Below are positions 47,334-57,200 of a stretch of DNA of 64,000 nucleotides, in pieces; within the stretch, counting starts at the first letter, position 1, and each line of letters begins with the position of its first letter. Origin of the DNA: Dallia pectoralis (lineage: Eukaryota > Chordata > Actinopteri > Esociformes > Umbridae). The notes under the pieces are model-generated. The model was given only the letters and a program-made list of their open reading frames with translations, was not told the origin of the DNA and did no database searches. The DNA is taken from the NCBI GenBank assembly GCA_029465975.1, contig CM055758.1, forward strand, positions 12,914,869 to 12,978,868. The letters are read 5' to 3'. The translations under genes were made by a program, and so were the position numbers.

Positions 47334-49674
47334 GGCCCAATCCGAATACTCCCACTTACCCCTTCCCCTTAGCCCTACCCCTTAGTTTACCCCTACCCCT
47401 TGGCCCTCGAAACCGAGTGGTAAGGGCTACGTTCCCCTAGGAATTGGGACACCACTCGGTTTTGGCTACGTCATCATACATCGTCGCTAGCCGGCTGCTA
47501 CGTCACCAGAGGCACACAAACACAACACAAAATAAAACAAATGTTGATCTCAAACTTCGGAGATGCAAGCCGTTTCTCAATGTCAAGGAAGGATCCTCAG
47601 AAGCCAGAATTTCGAGGATGCTACGTCATCAACATCCGTCGAAGGACTGTTCCAATGTCGAGGATCCTCGGAATTTCAACCAAGGACGAGTCCTTCGTTC
47701 GGAAAATATGCCATGTACACGAAAGGATGCATATGTGTATCCTTCGCGCTCTCATATCACCCACAATCCCATGTGCTTCTTTGCTATCTTGTTAAAAAAT
47801 ACAACAAGTCGGACGTTAGCGGAGTAATAAATACTTATGCAGAAAGCACACACATTTCAGAATGTAAGTTAGAGAGAAAGACTGAAGGGATAATTTTGCT
47901 CAATAGTGTAAACAAAAAACTTAGTTAGGGAAATAAAAAGACGTGTTTGTGAGAGGAAAAGTCTTTAACAAATAGCTCTTAAATTATAAATATATTTAAA
48001 TATCAAATATTATTACATGGCTTGGTTGAATTCCGGTCCGGTCTGTTATTTCTTGATAGCAGACCGCTGCTAAGTATAACACAGCGTTGCCATGAAAAAC
48101 AATGGACGCAGTTCAGTTCACTCAGTCAATATAATCGTTTTTAAATATTTTTTTGTGTGTAAAATTATTTATTTATTTAGTAGGTAGCCATGTAATAAGC
48201 GGGATAATGTATAGCGGGCGGTTGTTACAGCAAATACAGGCTGATTTAAGACCCATCCGTCTGTAATTATTTTTCCACCTCCACAGCGCGAAAAAAACGG
48301 ACCTTTTTACTAACGTAATGACGAATGACGTGCACTTGCTAGCCTGTTCCATTTACGTGTTTTTCGAATCCTAAAGAGGAGCCTCGCCTAGCCTCTGAAG
48401 GAAATGACTTGGAAGGAACAGTCCTACCAAGGAAGCATCCTTGACATTGAGAAACAGCTGCAGTCTGGAAAAGTGTGTATGTTGTCGATTGCGTGGATTT
48501 TAGTTATGTTTTTGCGATTGTCTGCAACAAATCGCAGAAGAGGTCTACGACGCCTACGAATGCTGGTAGTTTAACTTATGGTATGTATCGATTGGTTGCA
48601 AACAACATTATCGTATTGTATATAAAGTTCACGGAACTAACCAACAAGGTAGCAAACATTTTTCCCAACTCAGCCATTAATGGTGTAAAATTGTTTTATT
48701 TTCCAGACTGGTGGTCCAACAAGATACTGTGCCATAAACCCCAACACGTCTATACTGCGCATATGGTTCGATGTATGTAGTAGTTATTTGTTTACTTTGG
48801 TGGCGGTGCATATGGATGCAGATGTTCTTCTGTGTACTATTGTTTTTAATGTTTTTGTAAAGCACACGTGCTATATAAATAAACCTGCTTGCTTACTACT
48901 GAAGGCTGTTTTCAATAAATAATTTCATCCACATTGCATTGTGTTTCGTATATCTGTTTCAGTGATCACTGTTTTGAATGTCATTGATCGATGTTCAGAA
49001 ACCCTTAATCAAAAACAATGTGCAAAGTGCAACAACAAACAAACTAGTTTATCAAACATTTTTTCAAAGATATCCAATAACCTCTCTGTCTTGGCCTCAC
49101 CAGTGTCCTGTATCATATCCAAATTATGTTGTACAGCATGAAACTTCGGTTCATTTTCTGCCCGAAAGCTAATTATTTGCCGGGTTTCCTCCGGCGTCCC
49201 TGTGTGATTCGGGACGGTATGTAAAGCACTTTTATCGCTATTCCAAAAGCAACATGTTATGCACTGATATGAATTATCTGCTAAAAGAGTTAACTGTAGA
49301 CAAACATGCATTGAGTAAAGGTAGTCAGAGAAATACGGGAAATGGTTAAAAATATATATATACAGGACTGCGTAGATCACAAAACAATTGTGTCGTAATT
49401 TTTAAATTCGTTATTTAATCCGAAAATACTACATTTATGGGTCTCTTTAGCTGATCTAGCAGCCATTGTTGACGTCTCGCAATTAGTTCTGGGTACCCCT
49501 TGGTTTCAAGTAAGCTCTCGGAAAATCTTGGTTTCAAGGGGTATATAGCCCTTCGTCTTACCCCTTCGTCTTGATCAAAATGAGTATTCGGACAGCACTT
49601 GGTGTCGCGCGAATGCGCAAAACTAAGGGGAAGGGCTAAGGGGAAGGGGTAAGGGGGAGTATTCGGATTGGGCC
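47334..49674. mobile_element. TIR element with 3-bp target duplication (Harbinger/ISL2EU-like)
   Basis: Ends are GGCCCAATCCGAATACTCCC and its inverted copy, continuing as repeated CCCCTTACCCCTTCCCCTTA-like sequence; target duplication TTG at 47331-47333 and 49675-49677. The interior has only broken frames; a minus-strand stretch near 49009-49200 (HNLDMIQDTGEAKTERLLDI) looks like the tail of a Harbinger partner protein. A second element is nested at 47572-48455. Confidence 0.75.
47572..48455. mobile_element. nested non-autonomous inverted-repeat element
   Basis: Begins GTTTCTCAATGTCAAGGA and ends with its exact reverse complement (TCCTTGACATTGAGAAAC). It sits inside the larger element. The target duplication is ambiguous (AGC-like on both sides, offset by one base). 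No coding. Confidence 0.75.
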
Positions 49675-49677
49675 TTG

Positions 49678-51728
49678 GTTAACGTTATAACGTTACAACG
49701 TAACAGTTAACTATAGTTGTTATTAACTAAATGTTGACTTGGTTTGTTATTATGACTGACTGTCAATATGTTTGCGTGTTAAATATTGTCTGAGTTATTT
49801 GAGACAGCTTTTTAGACATGAGGAGAACTCGGGTTTTGTCGTTTCAGTCTGAGGAGAATCGTTCGGTAAACAGCCAGGTTAAATAAACAGTCATAAAATT
49901 GACGGGCTCTCTTTTTTCCACATAAAATGGGGTCCTTTTATAATGCTACACTCTGAAGGCATTTTTAAGGATTTTGTCTATGTAAAATGCTTAAAAATTA
50001 ATGTCAGCTCTTTTGTTGTGTGTTTCTATGGTAACGTTAAAAGTATGAGAGTACCAGCACATACAATCCAAATGCTCTTTTCAGAGCCATTTTACACAGC
50101 GTCTTTGCATTTGTACGGTAAAGTATGTGTTTTAATTAACCTCAAAGACCATTAAAGACTTCTCAAAGACTTCTTTTAATGATGTTAATTAATTCCCAAT
50201 TGTCGACTTTTGAGCACAATATCTGACATTTTTCAATCGTTAGTTATAAAGATGTGTCATTGATAGATATCGTTATCGTTGTATTGCCCAGCCCTAAATG
50301 GGGAAACACTATCTTTAATTAATCTAAAGTTATTTTGCACATATACATCAATGCACATGTATGTAATAACTTTCCCCTTTCCCCTGTTTGCTTGTCATGA
50401 TTATTGGCATCCTAAAAATTTTAACTGCCTGGCACATTCTTGGAGTTTGACTTTTGATTTGTCTTAGATATTCATAATAACATAATTCTCAACATTTGGT
50501 AATGACTGTACTGTAATATGGTGTGTCAACAATTGCGAGTAACATATTAATGTTCTTTCTTTAATTTATTAGATTTTACTTCGTCCTCCACTGCCTCCAG
50601 AGTTGTTTCCTGGCATCTCTTGTTTTAAGGTTAGTCATTGAGGCCTGCGGGCTGGTGCCTCTGGTCTAATCACAGCCGTGATGATACAGAGCTCTATCAC
50701 ACTCATGATGTTTGTTAAAGGCTTTGATAAAGCATTAGATTTTCATTGTATTTCCCTCTAAACACAGATAACCACATTAATTAAGGTGAAGTTTGGCACA
50801 CATCGTCAACATGGCTGGTTTTCCTTTGAATCTGAGGGACCAGTGGTTACATATTAGATCACAACCTGGTCTAATACATATTGATTGCAGGGTCCTCAAA
50901 TTGTCTATAAACTAATGCTCTCTACATATAATATGATTATCTGTTCCACAGGCAATGTTCAGCCCCACTCATATTCCAGATCCGGTCCAGTTTACAGCTC
51001 CAACACAGGTACACAGTGACCATCATCACCCTAACATTTAATCTATAATTTGGTTCTTAGCTGAAGTTCACTTCAGTCATCTGAAGTTTGCCATCAGGAA
51101 CACAATATATGAGCAGATGGATCTAACTTGGCTACTACTCAAACATTAGCTTACATACTGAAATCCACTGCTTCATCAATCCCTTATTTAATCAAAATGT
51201 ATGTCCCTGTTTGTTCCCTACATTTGCTATGTGGGTCTGATTCACAGCAATGTACAGTTACTCCCAACAGCTATTGTTTTTTACTGGATGTATTGTACAT
51301 ACAGTGGGTAATTGTCGAGGTGTCCATGAGCAAGACACCTAACCCCAGGTGCTCCTGGCGAGCCTGCAGTCGCCTTGCATGGTAGACACGGTCGTCAGTG
51401 TATGAATGAGTGAATGAATGGGTGAGGTGTAAAAAAGCGCTATATAAAAGCGCAGCATTTACCATTTACCATTTACACCTCAGCTGTGCTGTTGCCGTTT
51501 TTGTTGCTGTGCTCAATAAGGGAATAATAACCATAATTTAGGTCAAAATTCAAATCACAATTATTATAGCCTAAACCAGGGGTTTATGCCTGTGTAAAAT
51601 AGTATTGAAGTCTAGAAGCTGAGTTGAATCAAATTCCAGCAGGACTTGTGGGGTGATTCGGACTTAGGAGCATGATTCTGATTTCTTTCTCTTTTGGTTG
51701 TCTTTGGTTTTGTTTTTATTTCTGAAGC
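49678..51728 (+). other. upstream region of transposase with two candidate 57-nt exons
   Basis: Two segments with splice consensus on both sides and open phase-0 frames of exactly 19 codons: 50573-50629 (ILLRPPLPPELFPGISCFK) and 50952-51008 (AMFSPTHIPDPVQFTAPTQ). The transposase ORF itself follows a pyrimidine tract and TGAAG, so they may be upstream exons of that gene or relics of another. Otherwise AT-rich. Confidence 0.3.
51300..51480. repeat. common teleost interspersed repeat
   Basis: Contains AGCAAGACACCTAACCCCAG, then AAGCGCTATATAAAAGCG and CATTTACCATTTACCATTTA, the end signature of a widespread fish short repeat. Confidence 0.7.
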
Positions 51729-53894
51729 ATGGCAAGTGAACCATCATACTGGACGTGGAAACGTAAATCCAGGGCAAGAGTAAAAGAGCAATTGGCTTCC
51801 ATTCAGTCTGAATTTGATGTTGTTGATGGAGATAATGTCATTGATGAGGATGGAGTCATTGATGAGGATGGAGTCATTGATGAGGATGGAGTCATTGATG
51901 AGGATGGAGTCATTGATGAGGATGGAGTCATTGATGAGGATGGAGTCATTGATGAGGATGGAGTCATTGATGAGGATGGAGTCATTGATGAGGATGGAGT
52001 CATTGATAAGGATGGAGTCATTGATGAGGATGGAGTCATTGATGAGGATGGAGTCATTGATGAGGATGGAGTCATTGAAGGTTTTCCATGTGATGTCAAA
52101 GTGATAGATTTAGAGGCAATTTTGTCTGATGAGGTTTTGATCTCTGATTCTGATTCTGAGAGTGAAACAAATGTAAATGATTTAGAAGATAAATTGACGA
52201 CATGGGCACTTGAAGAAAATGTTACACACAGTGCTTTGAACAAATTATTGCGAATTCTTAAGTGCCATCACCCATCGCTGCCATTAGATGTTCGTACTCT
52301 TTTGAAGACCACACGATCTGAAGTAATTGCTCTCCAAGAGAAGGCTGGCGGGACATATCACTACTTTGGGATCCTGCCGTCGATGAAGTCGACCCTAGAG
52401 GCATATCGCAGTAACTTGACCAGTGGAATGTGCCTTAAACTTCAGATCAATGTCGATGGCTTGCCATTGTTTAGAAGTTCATCAACTCAATTTTGGCCAA
52501 TAATTGGGTTTGTCCAAAACCTCCCCAACCATAAGCCATTTGTGATTGCCCTTTTTGCTGGAAATGGGAAACCTGAACTTTATGAGTACATGGAGGATTT
52601 TGTTGAGGACATCAGCAATTTGGAGAAGGGTTTTTTTTTCAAAGAAATTCCCTTGTCTCTAAAGTTGGAGGCCATGGTTTGTGATGCACCAGCACGTGCG
52701 TACTTGAAGTGTGTTAAAGGCCACGCTGGTTATTCGGCGTGTGAAAAGTGCACCCAAGAAGGTGAATACTTGAATAACCGTGTGGTTTTTCCCATCACTG
52801 ATGCACCCCTCCGACGAGATGAGGACTTCATCGACATGACTGATGAAGCTCATCACCTTGGGTCCTCACCCCTTCTTGCCACCTCTTTAGGCTTGGTCAG
52901 TGGTTTCCCTCTGGACTTCATGCACCTTGTCTGCTTGGGAGTCATGAGGCGTCTAGTTTACCTCTGGCTTAAGGGTCCATTGTCATGTAGGCTCTCAAGT
53001 GGACAGGTGAATATGCTCTCTGAACAATTAGAGAACGTAAGGAGATACACACCAGTAGAATTTAACCGGCAGCCAAGAACACTAACAGAGATAGACAGGT
53101 GGAAGGCGTCTGAGTTCCGGCAGCTCCTGCTTTACACTGGGCCTGTGCTCCTGAAGTCCTTTCTGCATGCAGCAGTTTACAAGCACTTCCTGCTTTTTTT
53201 TGTGGGAATATTGATCCTCTCTAGCAAAAAGCTGTTTGCCACCTACACAGACTATGCGAACAATGCCCTTGTTCTCTTTGTGCAGCACTTCAGGAAGGTG
53301 TATGGTAATACCTACATTTCTTACAATGTACACAATCTTGTGCACCTTACACAAGATGCCAAGGTGCATGGAACACTGGATTGTTTCAGTGCGTTTCAGT
53401 TTGAGAATTTCATGAAGACTCTAAAGAAAATGGTTCGAAAGCCACAATCTGCCTGCTCCCAGGTAGTGAAGCGGATCCTCGAGAGGGGTACCACTCCAGT
53501 GCCACGGGTGGAAGGCTTGGGCCTGAGAAGGGAACATGTAAATGGACCACTGCCAGCCATGTTTCCTAATGCTGTTCAGTACTCAGTGTACAAAACAGAG
53601 CAATTCACACTGAAATTAGACAGGGCGAACTGCTATGTCAGTATAGAGGGTAAAGTGGCCAAAATTAGGAATATAATTTCAGACAACAAGGACATTTACC
53701 TCCTCTACTCAACCTTTTCTCAGCATTCAAGTTTTTTTGAGTACCCTGAAGCCTCAACAGTGTTTGGTGTGTATTTGATGGACAGTCTGTCAGACTCGAC
53801 ACAGCTGTGTAATGTTGGACAAGTAGAGGAGAAGCTTTATGTAATTCCTCATGGACAACAGTTTGTTGCTATCCCCTTATTACATGTACACTGA
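51729..53894 (+). CDS. CACTA/EnSpm-like transposase, intact ORF
   Basis: A 721-aa uninterrupted protein of a transposase family common in fish genomes (I read it as EnSpm/CACTA, Transposase_21-like). Order: short basic N-terminus (YWTWKRKSRARVKEQLA); acidic VIDEDG repeat (51837-52070); helical domain; LQINVDGLPLF..WPIIG (from 52438) with a probable catalytic Asp; AMVCDAPARAYLKC; a zinc-knuckle-like CEKCTQEG; LDFMHLVCLGVMRRL (from 52912); DRWKASEFRQLLLYTGP; and YNVHNLVHL..FSAFQFENFMK. The ATG at 51729 aligns with the start of the second copy at 60731. The DUF4806-type gene follows on the same strand about 0.3 kb downstream. No stop codon breaks it, so it may be recently active. Confidence 0.75.
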   Translation: MASEPSYWTWKRKSRARVKEQLASIQSEFDVVDGDNVIDEDGVIDEDGVIDEDGVIDEDGVIDEDGVIDEDGVIDEDGVIDEDGVIDEDGVIDKDGVIDEDGVIDEDGVIDEDGVIEGFPCDVKVIDLEAILSDEVLISDSDSESETNVNDLEDKLTTWALEENVTHSALNKLLRILKCHHPSLPLDVRTLLKTTRSEVIALQEKAGGTYHYFGILPSMKSTLEAYRSNLTSGMCLKLQINVDGLPLFRSSSTQFWPIIGFVQNLPNHKPFVIALFAGNGKPELYEYMEDFVEDISNLEKGFFFKEIPLSLKLEAMVCDAPARAYLKCVKGHAGYSACEKCTQEGEYLNNRVVFPITDAPLRRDEDFIDMTDEAHHLGSSPLLATSLGLVSGFPLDFMHLVCLGVMRRLVYLWLKGPLSCRLSSGQVNMLSEQLENVRRYTPVEFNRQPRTLTEIDRWKASEFRQLLLYTGPVLLKSFLHAAVYKHFLLFFVGILILSSKKLFATYTDYANNALVLFVQHFRKVYGNTYISYNVHNLVHLTQDAKVHGTLDCFSAFQFENFMKTLKKMVRKPQSACSQVVKRILERGTTPVPRVEGLGLRREHVNGPLPAMFPNAVQYSVYKTEQFTLKLDRANCYVSIEGKVAKIRNIISDNKDIYLLYSTFSQHSSFFEYPEASTVFGVYLMDSLSDSTQLCNVGQVEEKLYVIPHGQQFVAIPLLHVH
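51837..52070 (+). repeat. 18-bp in-frame coding repeat (VIDEDG)13
   Basis: Thirteen copies of GTCATTGATGAGGATGGA encoding VIDEDG, nearly identical at nucleotide level (one GAG to AAG change gives VIDKDG, and a trailing partial unit reads VIEG). It lengthens the acidic N-terminal region of the transposase. Confidence 0.97.
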
Positions 53895-54232
53895 GTCCAG
53901 TTTAAATCATTTCAACATAGATTTGATCAGTACAGAAAAAAGTGATTTTGACCTTTACTGTACTATTAATTTTGCATCTGAAAAGCCTATACCTTATAGT
54001 GGCCTTCGATGAAGGAGCGAGTGGACCGGTTGCAAGGGAATGGTTTACAGGTAGGCCAGGGCAATGTAGTGGAAATATTTATCTTTGACCTAGATAAGGC
54101 TACGGGAGAACTCCATTGTCAACATCATCTTAATGCTGAGTGCTGTAACATTGCAAATGTTATGTTTTATGTTGGTATAAAAAGTTGTCAACTGTCTATC
54201 ACTGTCAATAAAAGGTATTTTTTATCACTCAG

Positions 54233-57200
54233 GCAAAAATGATGGAGGCATGGCTTGGTGGCCTCCATATAAAGACTCGTACAAAATACTCCAAAGTATT
54301 TTAAAGAGGACATTACCTAACCCATCTAAAGGATGGAAACAGTACTCTTGGCGAATACTACATGAGACAAGTAAGGGTGGGGGGGTTAACATGTTCTGAT
54401 GTTACTCATTGTACTTTCCATGTTGATGCTGTGATATAAAATTAATTGGTAACATACAGTACTAAACATTGCCTACAGGCTGCTTTGAAAGTCTCAGTAA
54501 GAGGTGGGGCCTGTCCTGCCACACCTCTGATCTGAATACAGACAAAGAGGAGCTGCCAGCAGATCGCCAGCGGAGAAAGTGAGCATCATATGTGGTTTGA
54601 CTTTTTGATCATCCTCATTGTAATCACACAGAGTCACCCGTCATATTTCTCTCTGTTCGATGTGATCAATATGAAAACTAATTTTTGTAAAAACGTTTCA
54701 TTTACAGACCATCGCGACTTAGATCACCATCACCACCATCATCTCCTGCATCGTGCCCTTCATCAGACACCCAAAATGCACCAGAAACATCACAGGCAAA
54801 GAAAAAGCACAACAAACCTTCCAAAAAAACCCTCCTCTCCCTCCCCTCCTACCTATGGCTGGAAACAACATCAGAGCTGGCAAGTGGCATAACTATTATG
54901 ACCTTAAGTTTCCATATGTCCACTAGAAAATTAATTACACGCTCATACTAGTGATTATGTCTGATAAGAATGTGTAATCTTTGTGTTTATTTTTTTTTTA
55001 ATTTGAATCCTTGTTTTTTAAATGACCATGACAGTGACAAACAGGGAGCAGCCTTCTGTATCCCACCCAAGTTTCCATCAAAGGAGCAAGCCTAGTAAGA
55101 CATTTTATATGTATATTGCTGCACTTCTCATACAGTGAATATCAGATGTAGATATCTAAGGTGCAAATATTATGGTTGATGTGCCTTTAGATTTTTCTGT
55201 TGTAACCTTTTTTAATCCTCTCGACGTGTCAGTAAGAAGAAAGCTGGCCCATCCTCCCACCCCTCGTTTAACTCCTCCAGCCCACCCTCCCACCCCTCGT
55301 TTAACTCCTCCAGCCCACCCTCCCACCCCTCGTTTAACTCCTCCAGCCCACCCTCCCACCCCTCGTTTAACTCCTCCAGTCCATCCCACATCATCGTATA
55401 GTGAAGGGAAGTGTCCCCTCTATAGTAAAATGCATCAGGTCCCTAAACTCAAGCAGACACAGTGTACTGCACAGGTCCACAGCACATACCATAGTTTGAT
55501 GTTCCAGATATGATTTTTGAGTTTGTTAGTGTGATCAGTAAGACAAGGTTTTCTGTCTTTTTAAGAGACTGCAGTTAATATTCGAGCCGAGGCGCCGGGA
55601 CTGGAGGACTGTAGGACTGAAGGCTTTCCTGACTGTAAGCTATTTAAGACGCAGACCAATAACACACTGACACACACTAACGCACACAATTGCAAACTCA
55701 CTAGGGCTGTCAATCTTCCTCTATAATATTATTCGAATTCCATTCCTTATTTTTTTGTAACCAGCATTAATGTGTTTTTCCACATCAGTGAATGAGGACC
55801 TTCATCTTACTGAATGTAAGTTTCCGTTAAATATGTGATGCATTGGGCCTTTAAACTTGTGGCTTTAAGCACACTTGAAAAGTTTAAGAGCCAAAAGCCT
55901 ACTTCCTGTTTGGCAGTTTCACCATCTAATGTTATAATTTCATAGTGACAACCATTAATTGGCAGCAGGAAGCCGAATATGAAGGGCTGGGCTCTCCTGA
56001 ACGTAAGCTATTTAGCATGCAGATGGAGAACATACTGAGACAGACACACACACACACACACACAGGTAATCATTCATCTTTGTTTTAACCTTTTTAATCG
56101 TTGTGTTTCAAGTGTCTGTGAACACAAACATGCCGCAGTGTCCTGAAACCCCCCTTACCCCGTCCAGGCCTTCCACACAGGACCCCTCAAAGTAAGACAT
56201 GTTTTATGTGTCCAGTGTTGGGAAAGTTCACTTTCTACATGAACTAGTTCAAAGTTCAGTTCACACATTTTAAAATGAACTAGTTCAGTTCATAGTTCAT
56301 AGTTCAAATTTTGAACTAGTTCATTTATAGTTCTTTTTTTCATATTATTGCCAGAGCCCATATAGCATATAGAACCACAGACATGAAGAACAAGAAATGT
56401 TAACGTGATTATCATGGACAAAATGATCACAGTAATATCTATTAAAGCAATTGTGAGCTGAGGCAATCACTGAAATAATTGGACATGTTTATATTGAAAA
56501 CCAAAGGCTGCAGGTCTCCGACAATATACTGCACCAACAGGTTGTCCAGCTGCGGCTGGGAGATGACAACGGAGCCGCTACTGTAGGCAGTTATCGGGAT
56601 CTGGGTTGATTGGGTCGCGGATCTGTCTTTGTTTTTTGTCGTTGATTGTACTTTAATTCAATATGCCGTTTCAGGTTTGCTTTGGATGATATTGATGTGC
56701 GGATTTTATGTTTAAAACCCGGCGGGCAAAGTTTTGCACAAAAACGTCTGATTTTGCCCATCCTCACCGACCTTGTCATAAAACTCATTAAAAGTACAAT
56801 TCGACGCCTCCTTGCTCCTATGTCGCTCATAGATACTTTTGGTTTTTATTTTAATGATGATGCGGCGGTGCGACACTAGTGGCTGACGTTGCCAGATTGG
56901 GTGTTTTTTCTGATACATATTAATCTCTGTTGTAGCCGGGTTTGCGCAAGGAAGTCTCTATAGAAATCTGGCATCCTATTAAACGAGGGTAAACTAAGAG
57001 AACGTGCTGTTCAAAGACACCAGAATGAACGAGTTCACAGGAACGTTCATCAGCCAGTAAAGCAGTACGTTCAGTTCACGTTCGCCCAAAATATGAACGC
57101 GTTCATGAACTATCGTTCAATGAACGCGTTCAGGCACAACACTGTATGTGTCTGTACTTCTTACTCTGTGTTATGTAGGCTGTGTTATGTAGGCTAGAGG

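Noticed and set aside
47340..47410. CCCCTT-rich blocks as telomere-like or G-quadruplex island
   Set aside because: They are repeated at the other end of the same transposon in inverted orientation, so are part of its ends.
51803..52243. Minus-strand 146-codon Ser/Thr/Pro-rich frame
   Set aside because: Antisense shadow of the VIDEDG coding repeat of the transposase.
55156..55394. Minus-strand Gly-rich repeat frames (GVGGWAGGVKR)
   Set aside because: Antisense of the 33-bp repeat in the DUF4806 gene.
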